DNA from: an uncultured Eubacterium sp.
Lineage (GTDB): Bacteria; Bacillota; Clostridia; Lachnospirales; Lachnospiraceae
Direction: 5' to 3'
Length of the DNA stretch: 64,000 bases
Assembly (NCBI GenBank): GCA_910584875.1
Contig: CAJUDA010000010.1
Span: 1 to 64,000 of the forward strand
Shown: positions 34,434 through 41,952 of the stretch, piece by piece
Layout: every line of letters begins with the position of its first letter
Numbering within the stretch: the first letter of the stretch is position 1
Position numbers and translations under genes: made by a program
The notes under the pieces: generated by a model
The model's database searches: none
Told to the model about the DNA's origin: nothing
What the model saw: only the letters and a program-made list of their open reading frames with translations

Positions 34434-34469
34434 CAGGGCAGTCAGTGAAATGATCTGCCCTGTTTTTGT
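34434..34469 (+). terminator. Rho-independent terminator
   Basis: CAGGGCAG (34434-34441) pairs with CTGCCCTG (34455-34462), followed by TTTTTGTT. It ends the preceding secreted-protein gene. Confidence 0.85.
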
Positions 34470-34498
34470 TGCAGGGACAGTTTGGGATGTGTTAGAAT
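34469..34498 (+). promoter_or_regulatory. Candidate promoter of the second two-component pair
   Basis: TTGCAG (34469-34474), 18 bases, then TAGAAT (34493-34498), about 30 bases before the regulator start. Confidence 0.5.
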
Positions 34499-34528
34499 AA
34501 AGCAAAAAACAATAGGGGGGAGAGGAAA

Positions 34529-35194
34529 ATGGCACAGGGAAGAGTATTGATCGTAGAAGATGAGATCGCCATAGCGAAGATGATCGCGATGAATCTCAAA
34601 GTGGCAGGTTATGATGTGACGATATTCTATGATGGGTCAGAGGCGGCGGAAAGCATCAGGGAACGGCATGACTATGATATTGCCCTGCTGGACGTCATGC
34701 TGCCGGGGATGGATGGCTTTGCCCTGCTGGATGTGGTCCGTCCATATCGTATCCCGGTGATCTTTCTGACAGCAAGGGATGATATCAGCTCAAAAGTGCA
34801 GGGACTGCAGGGAGGGGCCGAGGATTATATCGTGAAGCCTTTTGAGATGTTAGAACTTATGGTGAGGATGGAGAAGGTTCTGGAACGGACGAAAAAGCCC
34901 GATGATGTGATCCATATTCTGGATATGGAGATCAATCTTTTGGAGCATACCGTAAGGAAGAAGGGAGAAGAGATCCCGTTAAAGCCGATGGAGTTTGAGC
35001 TGCTGTGTGTACTGGTGCAGAATAAAAATATTGCGATATCGAGAGAGGAACTGCTGCGCCGGGTATGGGGCATGGATTATCTGGGCGAGACGCGGACAGT
35101 GGATGTCCACATCGGGCAGCTGCGGAAAAAGCTTTCCCTGTCTGACCAGATCAAAACGATATCCAAACTGGGTTACCGCCTGGAAGAAATATGA
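34529..35194 (+). CDS. OmpR/PhoB-family response regulator
   Basis: A 221-residue regulator. The receiver (about 1-118) has VEDE, the phosphoacceptor in IALLDVMLPGMDG, Thr in FLTARDD and Lys in DYIVKPFEMLE. The winged helix (about 125-220) has PMEFELLCVLVQNKNIAISREELLRRVWG and ends TISKLGYRLEEI. GGGGGGAGAGG precedes the ATG. It is followed by its kinase after 12 bases. Given the ABC operon a little downstream, control of that transporter is plausible. Confidence 0.93.
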   Translation: MAQGRVLIVEDEIAIAKMIAMNLKVAGYDVTIFYDGSEAAESIRERHDYDIALLDVMLPGMDGFALLDVVRPYRIPVIFLTARDDISSKVQGLQGGAEDYIVKPFEMLELMVRMEKVLERTKKPDDVIHILDMEINLLEHTVRKKGEEIPLKPMEFELLCVLVQNKNIAISREELLRRVWGMDYLGETRTVDVHIGQLRKKLSLSDQIKTISKLGYRLEEI

Positions 35195-35206
35195 TGGGAG
35201 GCTGTC

Positions 35207-36589
35207 ATGCGTCTGAAGACAAAGATTCTTATAATATGCTGTATCAGTATTCTCTTCTCTTCGGTACTTTGCAGTATCACCGTTTATATTCTCGTGAAGA
35301 ATTATTCTCTTGATGCGGCAGAAGGGCAGAGCTTTAAGGATGCTTTTGCCGTCTACCATGATCTGGAGGATGATCTGGCGGCGCTTCAGATCAGCAGGGA
35401 TGATACGGTGGATGTGGAGGTGCTGGAATATATTTTCAAAAAACAGAATGATGAACTTCTGATAAGTTTTCTGGCTGATGGGGACAAAAAGACAGAGCTC
35501 TTTAATTCGACTGTATTCCGGCGGGCAGACCTTGAGAAGCTGCCTTATCATATAGAGGAGGCAGCGCTGATCGAGGAAGCGGAGATGAGATGGGAGGGAA
35601 AGCACTTCTTTGTGTACCGGTGGGAAGGGTATGGCTGCACGATCTACAAGCTGGAGGATATCACCTATGTGTGGGAGCGCATGAGGCTGCTAGGGACAGG
35701 TCTTGCCCTGATGGCAGGCGCAATTACCACGATTGTCTGTCTGCTGCTCTTTTTTATCTTAAACCGGGTGTTATATCCCCTTCATGAATTAAGCGCCGGG
35801 GCAAAGCAGATCGCCAGGGGTCGGTATGATAAAAGGATCGCTGTGGGTCGGCAGGATGAGATTGGAGAACTGAGTGATAACTTCAATCAGATGGCAGAAG
35901 CGGTGCAGTTTCACACAGAAAGTCTGGAAGAGGCGGAGCGGAGAAGGACATTATTCATGGGAAATCTGACACATGAATTAAAGACTCCCATGACGGCGAT
36001 CTCCGGTTATGCCAGGACACTGCTGACGGTAAAGCTGGCGGAAGAGGACCGGGAAGAGGCGCTGTCCTATATATACGAAGAGAGCTGCCGCCTGGAACGG
36101 CTTTCCCGGAAACTGATGAACCTTCTCTTATTGGAGGAAGAGGATGTGATAAAACCTGTCAGAGTGCCGGCAAAGAAACTGTTTTCAAATGCGGAGGAAG
36201 CCTGCCGCCGCAGTCTGGCAGAAGACGGGATCTGTCTGGAATGCCATGAAGACGGAGAATGCTTTCTGGTGGACGAGGATCTTTTTACCGAAGTCCTGAT
36301 CAATCTCGTGGACAATGCCAGAAAGGCAAGTGGGAACGGAGACCGGATCATCCTTTCGGCAGGAGAGGGCGGGATAGAGGTCAGGGATTTTGGCAGGGGG
36401 ATCCCGGAGGAAGAAAAGGATAAGATCCTGGAGCCCTTTTATATGATCGATAAGTCGCGGAGCCGGAAGAGCGGAGGGGCAGGACTCGGCCTTGCCATCA
36501 CGGCGATGATCCTGAAAAGGCATGGCTGCCGGATGGAGATTGAGAGCGGTGTGGGGGAGGGAACAGTGATAAGGTGCCGGTTTTTTTGA
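35207..36589 (+). CDS. Sensor histidine kinase with HAMP domain
   Basis: A 460-residue kinase with two membrane helices (about 5-28 and 162-187) around an extracytoplasmic sensor of about 130 residues. A HAMP linker follows (LYPLHELSAGAKQIARGRYDKRI), then HisKA with NLTHELKTPMTAISGYA, the N box LINLVDNARKASGNG, and DFGRGIPEEEK with GGAGLGLAITAMILKRHG. The layout resembles kinases that sense peptide antibiotics or envelope stress, but the ligand is not known. It is cotranscribed with the regulator before it. Confidence 0.93.
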   Translation: MRLKTKILIICCISILFSSVLCSITVYILVKNYSLDAAEGQSFKDAFAVYHDLEDDLAALQISRDDTVDVEVLEYIFKKQNDELLISFLADGDKKTELFNSTVFRRADLEKLPYHIEEAALIEEAEMRWEGKHFFVYRWEGYGCTIYKLEDITYVWERMRLLGTGLALMAGAITTIVCLLLFFILNRVLYPLHELSAGAKQIARGRYDKRIAVGRQDEIGELSDNFNQMAEAVQFHTESLEEAERRRTLFMGNLTHELKTPMTAISGYARTLLTVKLAEEDREEALSYIYEESCRLERLSRKLMNLLLLEEEDVIKPVRVPAKKLFSNAEEACRRSLAEDGICLECHEDGECFLVDEDLFTEVLINLVDNARKASGNGDRIILSAGEGGIEVRDFGRGIPEEEKDKILEPFYMIDKSRSRKSGGAGLGLAITAMILKRHGCRMEIESGVGEGTVIRCRFF

Positions 36590-36625
36590 GAGGATTACGA
36601 AATGTCAAACAGGGAGAGTGAGCAT

Positions 36626-37333
36626 ATGATAGAAATTCATTTGATGACAGCAGAACATACCTATTGGAAAGAGACAATTTCTTTTGCGGAAAGGTGTTCA
36701 TGGAGAGCAGGTCCTTTTCTGGCAAAGAAGATGCAGGAAAATGACTTTAACGAATGGGAAAGAGTGTGTGCCGCTTGTGTAGATGGGGAGGTGGCAGGGT
36801 TTTCCACATTTACGGAAAGGGACGAGCTGTCTGAACAGTATGATTTTACACCATTCATAGGATTTGTTTTTGTAGATGAGAGGTATCGTGGCAGGAGATT
36901 GTCGGAACGGATGATTCAAAGCATCTTCTCTTATGCGAAGGAGCTTGGCTGTGAAAAAGTATATATTATGAGTGGGGAAGTTGGATTGTACGAAAAATAT
37001 GGATTTGTAAAATTAGGTGATTATGAAACGATATATGATTCCATAGATCAGTTGTTTGTTTACAATATTGACGGTGAGAATCCGGATTGGGGACTGTTAA
37101 AGCATTTAGATAAGCTGCACACGACGGGGCTGGGTGTTGTACGGATAAAAAGGAATCTGTCTTTGGATGCAGAGGATGTTGTCAAATGGTGCAAAGATAA
37201 AATCAGTTCACCCCAAGCCATGATTACAAGAAAAGGGAAGAATTGGTATGTGGCGGCAGAGGGCATGGTTATCACTGTAAATGCACAAAGTTATACCATC
37301 ATAACGGCACATAGGGAAAAGGGAAAAAGATAG
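36626..37333 (+). CDS. GNAT acetyltransferase fused to DUF3781
   Basis: A 235-residue fusion. Residues about 1-140 are a GNAT domain with the acetyl-CoA loop FVDERYRGRRLSERMIQSIFSYA and the closing GLYEKYGFVKLGDYET. Residues about 160-232 match DUF3781, normally a stand-alone protein of about 80 residues: LDKLHTTGLGVVRIKRNLSL, VVKWCKDKISSP, ITRKGKNWYV and INAQSYTIITAH-like end (VNAQSYTIITAHREK). GGGAGA lies 8 bases before ATG 36626; an upstream in-frame ATG at 36602 also has a ribosome site. Substrate unknown. Base composition is more AT-rich than the kinase before it. Confidence 0.8.
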   Translation: MIEIHLMTAEHTYWKETISFAERCSWRAGPFLAKKMQENDFNEWERVCAACVDGEVAGFSTFTERDELSEQYDFTPFIGFVFVDERYRGRRLSERMIQSIFSYAKELGCEKVYIMSGEVGLYEKYGFVKLGDYETIYDSIDQLFVYNIDGENPDWGLLKHLDKLHTTGLGVVRIKRNLSLDAEDVVKWCKDKISSPQAMITRKGKNWYVAAEGMVITVNAQSYTIITAHREKGKR

Positions 37334-37418
37334 AAAGATGTTAGAATGCAGAAAATAGCAGTTATAGAAACGGGTTCAAATTGGCGCCGTTGAGCTAAGC
37401 GATTGGAGGGCTGACTTT

Positions 37419-38048
37419 ATGGCAAATGCATACAAGGTTATAGATGAAAAGGCATGGGAAAGAACTATGCACTGTATGGTTTTTAGAAACAGTATTGAAC
37501 CAGCATTTTGTGTAACATTTGATGTAGATATCACAAATTTTCTGCATCAGATTAAAAGACAAAATTTTTCCTTTACACTTGCGTTTGTCTATGCGGTGTG
37601 TAAATGTGCAAATGAGATTGAGGCATTCCGATATCGTTTTTTAGATGGCAAAATCGTTTTATTTGATAAAATTGATAGTGCTTTTACATACTTGAACAAA
37701 GATACACAATTATTTAAGGTGGTTAATGTTCCCATGCAGGACACGATGAAAGAATATGTGGAATTGGCAGTACAGACAGCAGAAGAACAAAAAGAATATT
37801 TTACAGGACCACTTGGTAATGATGTATTTCAATGTTCCCCTATGCCATGGGTGACATATACCCATATTTCCCATACCAATTCGGGTAAGAAGGATAATGC
37901 AACGCCTTTGTTTGACTGGGGGAAATATTACGAAAAGGATGGGCGGGTGATTATGCCAGTGTCTGTTCAGGCACATCATTCTTTCGTGGATGGCATACAT
38001 ATTGGACAATTTGCAGATAAATTGCAGGAATACCTAAATGAATTGTAG
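37419..38048 (+). CDS. Chloramphenicol-acetyltransferase-like O-acetyltransferase
   Basis: A 209-residue CatA-like protein. The catalytic His motif is HHSFVDGIHIGQF near residues 187-199, and the substrate region WVTYTHISHTNSGKKDNATP is also typical. The trimeric CAT fold is expected. Whether it inactivates chloramphenicol is uncertain, because many genomic CatA-like members do not. GATTGGAGGG precedes the ATG. Like the GNAT gene before it, the sequence is AT-rich, and the two may have been acquired together. A hairpin terminator follows. Confidence 0.88.
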   Translation: MANAYKVIDEKAWERTMHCMVFRNSIEPAFCVTFDVDITNFLHQIKRQNFSFTLAFVYAVCKCANEIEAFRYRFLDGKIVLFDKIDSAFTYLNKDTQLFKVVNVPMQDTMKEYVELAVQTAEEQKEYFTGPLGNDVFQCSPMPWVTYTHISHTNSGKKDNATPLFDWGKYYEKDGRVIMPVSVQAHHSFVDGIHIGQFADKLQEYLNEL

Positions 38049-38077
38049 AGGGAAATGTGGACTTGTTAAGGCTGATG

Positions 38078-38112
38078 AATTTCTCGCACCAGCGATGCGA
38101 GAAATTTCTATA
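38078..38112 (+). terminator. Terminator after the CAT-like gene
   Basis: AATTTCTCGCA (38078-38088) pairs perfectly with TGCGAGAAATT (38096-38106) over a 7-base loop, then TCTATATTT. Confidence 0.7.
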
Positions 38113-38150
38113 TTTACAATTTGTTTAAATTATGATGAATACTTGATGCG

Positions 38151-38195
38151 GACGCCTGTGTTACACTACAGTCAACACAGACGTCTGTTTTGTTG
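38151..38195 (+). terminator. Second hairpin in the gap before the lipoprotein
   Basis: GACGCCTGTGTT (38151-38162) pairs with AACACAGACGTC (38174-38185) with one mismatch, followed by TGTTTTGTTG. It could be a second terminator or an attenuator in the leader of the following operon. Confidence 0.5.
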
Positions 38196-38226
38196 TAGTG
38201 TTATAAATCAAGGGAGGTATGGAAGG

Positions 38227-39780
38227 ATGAAAAAAGGTGTTGTGTCATGGATGATGGTAGGGATCCTTACCGTCAGTCTGGCAGGCTGTGCGGGCAGCCC
38301 GGAGAAATCCGTCGTCCAGGAAAAAAATATGGATAAGATGCTGGAACAGGCAGAGAGTAAGGAGAATTCCAGAACGTATGAACAGGTAAAGGAAGAACTT
38401 GAGAAAAAACAGGAAACGTATAAAAAAAAGATCAACAATAAAAAACTGAAAGTGACGGTGGATGTGGACGCTAAAGTCGAGGTGCCGGAGGTACAGAAGC
38501 TGTCTGTATACCGTGTCAGTGCAAAGAAGATCAGCCAGGGATTTTTAGACAAGGCGAGGAAGTCCCTGACGCCGGACGTGGCTTTGTATCAGGGAGAGAA
38601 AAAAAAGTCCAGGACCAAAGCGGTGGTAGCACAGGAAATCAAGTCGACAGAGAAATGGCTGGCAGATGCCAAAAAGTCTGGGGATAAGACGCTGGAAGAG
38701 GAATATGCAGAGGAACTGGCAGAGTTAAAAAAAGAATATAAAGAGGTGCCTGCTCAGGTGTCACTTACCGACTATCCGTCAGACAATAAAATTCAGAGCA
38801 TTAAAAAACTGTATGATGGCAGCCCCAAAGATACGTTTTACAGCTGGCTTCACGAGCTCCATGGCAACGGCGACGTCTTTTACGGGGCAAGTGATGGAAA
38901 GGATGGGATTTACCGGGAATTGTTTGCGCAGAATTCTGCCAATTATGGAAACTGCCTGCGGTATCACTGTAGCAGGACCGATGGCTCCCCGACGTATATA
39001 TATGCCGCTGCTGTGGGGTCGGATATTCCTTTTACTGCATCTAAAAAGCAGGGGGAAGAACCAGATTTTGGTAAGAGTGGGGTAGAAAGTGATAAAGGGA
39101 AGGCGTTTGTGGCAAAAGCAGTGGGCAATGAACCGCTGACGCTGTCAGAGGCAGAAGCGGAGAAGAAAGTAAACACACTGATGAAGGATCTCGGTCTCGG
39201 GGATTACCAGTGTTATGAAAAGGGGCTTTGTTCCCAGCTTGTCGGGGAATTGAAGAGAGAAGGGGACGATAAATACCGGGATGTCTATCAGTTTAGGTTC
39301 CTGCGGAAACTGGACAATGTATTTGTCAACAACCTGAATGGATTTAAGCTTGATGAGAAGTGGCAGGGGACCGATTATGTAAAAAAGATGTGGGAAAATG
39401 AAACCGTGGTTGTGACGGTGAATGATAGCGGGATCACCGATTTCTTTTATCTGTCGCCTCTTTCGATCGACAAGACAATGGTCGAAAAGAGCCAGATCAA
39501 ATCGTTTGCAGAGATCCGGGATACCTTTGAAAAGATGGTGGTGATCGAAAATGCCAGTAAAGATGGTGGTTCAGATGCCAAAGTGTCCATCAAAGTAACG
39601 GATGTATCGCTTATGTATACAAGGATCAGTGAAAAGGACAGTTTTGATACCGGACTGATCGTTCCTGTATGGAATTTTACTGGTACGGTCACGGATGAGT
39701 CTGGTCAGGAAAAGACAGGCGCAGTCCTTTCCATCAATGCCATAGACGGCTCTGTGATCAACCAGACGCTGGGATATTGA
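38227..39780 (+). CDS. Lipoprotein (DUF6034-like), first gene of the ABC operon
   Basis: A 517-residue lipoprotein. The lipobox is LAGC with Cys near residue 19. Residues about 30-75 and 120-170 are charged and probably helical (YEQVKEELEKKQETYKKKINNKK). The remaining part is a mixed domain with many Tyr and Trp, tentatively DUF6034-like. GGAAGG lies directly before ATG 38227; the longer upstream open frame has no support. Twelve bases separate it from the first permease-like gene. It could serve as a substrate-contacting or immunity component for the transporter, but this is inference. Confidence 0.72.
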   Translation: MKKGVVSWMMVGILTVSLAGCAGSPEKSVVQEKNMDKMLEQAESKENSRTYEQVKEELEKKQETYKKKINNKKLKVTVDVDAKVEVPEVQKLSVYRVSAKKISQGFLDKARKSLTPDVALYQGEKKKSRTKAVVAQEIKSTEKWLADAKKSGDKTLEEEYAEELAELKKEYKEVPAQVSLTDYPSDNKIQSIKKLYDGSPKDTFYSWLHELHGNGDVFYGASDGKDGIYRELFAQNSANYGNCLRYHCSRTDGSPTYIYAAAVGSDIPFTASKKQGEEPDFGKSGVESDKGKAFVAKAVGNEPLTLSEAEAEKKVNTLMKDLGLGDYQCYEKGLCSQLVGELKREGDDKYRDVYQFRFLRKLDNVFVNNLNGFKLDEKWQGTDYVKKMWENETVVVTVNDSGITDFFYLSPLSIDKTMVEKSQIKSFAEIRDTFEKMVVIENASKDGGSDAKVSIKVTDVSLMYTRISEKDSFDTGLIVPVWNFTGTVTDESGQEKTGAVLSINAIDGSVINQTLGY

Positions 39781-39792
39781 GGATGATGAAAT

Positions 39793-40419
39793 ATGAATAG
39801 TTTTGAGACAGATCTGAAGCGGGCAATGGGTAGTGTAAATTTTTTTGCCGGACTGTTGATCGAATGTCTGATCCTGTGGCGGTCAGGTTTCCAATCGGAT
39901 CTGTTCCGCATCAGTATTCCGGTGCTGGTCTCGCTTCCTTACTCCACCGCATGGCTCAGCGAGTATCAGAGTGGCTTTATCAAAGAATATCTGCCGCGCT
40001 GTGGACAGAGCTCTTATATATGGGGCAAGTTCTTTGCCTGCGGGATCAGTGGCGGCGTCCTTCCTGTGGCAGCGTGTTTTCTGTACAACCAGCTGGGGGA
40101 CGGGGAGGAAATGCCGGACAAATTATTTCTTATATTCCTTTCCGGTATGTTCTGGGCTGTGACAGCGGCTGTGCTTGCGGCCGCGGCGAACAGCAGATAT
40201 GTGGCATATGGCGGTTCCTTTGTCCTGTTTTATATGCTCGTGATCCTGTATGAGCGTTATTTTAAATCACTGTACTGTCTGTATCCGGTGGAATGGTATG
40301 CCCCGGAACACCGCTGGGTGCTGGGAGATACCGGTATCGTGCTGATGCTTGCCGGTCTGGTCCTGATCATGGGCATACTATATTATTCAATGTTAGCGAG
40401 GTGTTTGAAAAATGCGTAA
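39793..40419 (+). CDS. Multi-pass membrane protein, ABC-2-like permease
   Basis: A 208-residue protein with about six membrane helices. There is no signature beyond the ABC-2-like size and layout. FFAGLLIECLILW, GKFFACGISGGVLPVAACFLYN and AAANSRYVAYGGSFVLFYMLVILYERYF are hydrophobic segments. Its stop overlaps the next permease by eight bases and it lies two genes before an ABC ATPase, so it is probably one half of the membrane channel. Confidence 0.68.
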   Translation: MNSFETDLKRAMGSVNFFAGLLIECLILWRSGFQSDLFRISIPVLVSLPYSTAWLSEYQSGFIKEYLPRCGQSSYIWGKFFACGISGGVLPVAACFLYNQLGDGEEMPDKLFLIFLSGMFWAVTAAVLAAAANSRYVAYGGSFVLFYMLVILYERYFKSLYCLYPVEWYAPEHRWVLGDTGIVLMLAGLVLIMGILYYSMLARCLKNA

Positions 40420-41311
40420 GATCCGGCAGATTACCTGCATTGCATGGGAATGTTTCCGTAAATGGCATAAAAACCCCCAGATCATCATGTGTTTTCTTCT
40501 TGCTTTCGTGTTCTGTTTTCTGCTCTCGGATAAAGTCATGCAGTTTGCACAGGAGCATGATACGTATCTGCAGGGACTGGAAGCCTTTATCTGGACATTC
40601 GGGGATCCACAGTCTGTGCTCGCCATATCGATCCTGCTGCTCCTTCTTTTTTCCGGTATGCCGGACCTTTCCAATGAGGTTCCCTACTTTATGGTCAGGA
40701 CGGACCGGAAGGTGTGGATCGGTGGGCAAATTTTGTATCTGGTCTCGGCGACCTTTTTCTTTGTCATCTTTATCCTGGTATCCACGGTACTGTTGTCGGC
40801 AGGCAGGGCATATACGGCAAATTTGTGGAGCGACACGGCGGCGATACTCGGGTATTCGGGGATTGGGGAGGAGATCGCGGTCCCGTCTTTTGTGAAAGTG
40901 ATGGAACTTACCGACCCTGTCCACTGCACCGTACACATTTTCTTACTGGTGACGGGATATGCGATGACGATGGCGGGACTGATCCTGTTTCTGAATCTCT
41001 GCAAAAATAACGGCGGCATGATAGGCGGAGTGATTTACAGTGGATATGGGATCCTGCTGAACCCGGATATCGTGGCGGAGTGGTTCGGGATTCCTCTGGA
41101 GCAGATACGGTTTGCCAATATATTGAGCGGATGGATCTCTCCGCTGAACCATGCCACCTATTATATGCACAGTTTTGGGTACGACAATCTGCCGAAACTC
41201 TGGCAGTCATATTTGTTCTTTGGTGTGGCAGGCATACTGCTGTTCGCTGCATCGTTTATTAAGATAAAAAATTACCCGTTTCAGTTTACGGGTACCGCAA
41301 ATGGGGGCTGA
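40412..41311 (+). CDS. Multi-pass membrane protein, second ABC permease
   Basis: A 299-residue protein with about six membrane helices, longer than its upstream partner. Segments include IIMCFLLAFVFCFLLSDKVM, GQILYLVSATFFFVIFILVSTVLL and SYLFFGVAGILLFAASF. There are no conserved catalytic residues. It is two bases from the ATPase gene. It fits an ABC-2-type half-permease. No substrate clue exists within the protein. Confidence 0.68.
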   Translation: MRKIRQITCIAWECFRKWHKNPQIIMCFLLAFVFCFLLSDKVMQFAQEHDTYLQGLEAFIWTFGDPQSVLAISILLLLLFSGMPDLSNEVPYFMVRTDRKVWIGGQILYLVSATFFFVIFILVSTVLLSAGRAYTANLWSDTAAILGYSGIGEEIAVPSFVKVMELTDPVHCTVHIFLLVTGYAMTMAGLILFLNLCKNNGGMIGGVIYSGYGILLNPDIVAEWFGIPLEQIRFANILSGWISPLNHATYYMHSFGYDNLPKLWQSYLFFGVAGILLFAASFIKIKNYPFQFTGTANGG

Positions 41312-41313
41312 AC

Positions 41314-41952
41314 ATGAAAGAACAAAAAGGAATACAGGTAATCCATGTCTATAAATCCTTTGGAAAAGAAACCGTGTTAAAGGATGTGAGTTTTACTATT
41401 CCACCGGGCAGTATTTACGGGGTGGTGGGAAACAATGGAAGCGGCAAGACGGTATTGATGAAGTGTATCTGCGGGTTTATGAAATGTGACCGGGGGAGGA
41501 TTCTGGTCGGAGGAAGGCAGGTAGGAAAAGAGGTAGATTTCCCGGACCGTCTGGGAGTGATCATAGAGACGCCGGGATTTATACCGAACCTGTCCGGATT
41601 TAAAAATCTGAAGATCCTTGCCTCCCTGAAGGGGAGGATCACCAAAAAAGAAATCCGGGAAACAATCCGGCGGGTGGGGCTGGACCCGGATATGAAAAAA
41701 CCGGTGGCGAAGTATTCTCTTGGTATGAGGCAGAGGCTGGGGATCGCTCAGGCGATCATGGAAGAGCCGGAAGTTCTTGTGCTGGATGAACCATTTAACG
41801 GTCTGGACCGCTATGGTGTCGTGGAGATCCGGGAACTTTTGAAAGAATTAAAGGCAGATGGGAAATCCATTCTGCTTGCCAGCCACAATGCGCAGGATAT
41901 TGAAGAACTCTGCGATGATGTGCTGGATCTGATGAGGGAGGGAAAAGGATGA
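41314..41952 (+). CDS. ABC transporter ATP-binding protein
   Basis: A 212-residue ATPase. Walker A is GNNGSGKTVLMKCI (about residues 36-49), the signature is YSLGMRQRLGIAQAI, Walker B is VLVLDEPFNGLD, and the switch His is in LLASHNAQDIEELCD. It is short, without a C-terminal extension, as in ABC-2 exporters for lipids, peptides or antibiotics. The next gene begins four bases before its end. It energises the two permease genes just upstream. Confidence 0.94.
   Translation: MKEQKGIQVIHVYKSFGKETVLKDVSFTIPPGSIYGVVGNNGSGKTVLMKCICGFMKCDRGRILVGGRQVGKEVDFPDRLGVIIETPGFIPNLSGFKNLKILASLKGRITKKEIRETIRRVGLDPDMKKPVAKYSLGMRQRLGIAQAIMEEPEVLVLDEPFNGLDRYGVVEIRELLKELKADGKSILLASHNAQDIEELCDDVLDLMREGKG

Noticed and set aside
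37369..37410. tRNA-like fragments (GGGTTCAAATT, GGCGCC, GAGCTAAGCG) before the CAT-like gene.
   Set aside because: They do not assemble into a cloverleaf in either order. They could be a remnant attachment site for the AT-rich gene pair, but no matching second copy was seen.
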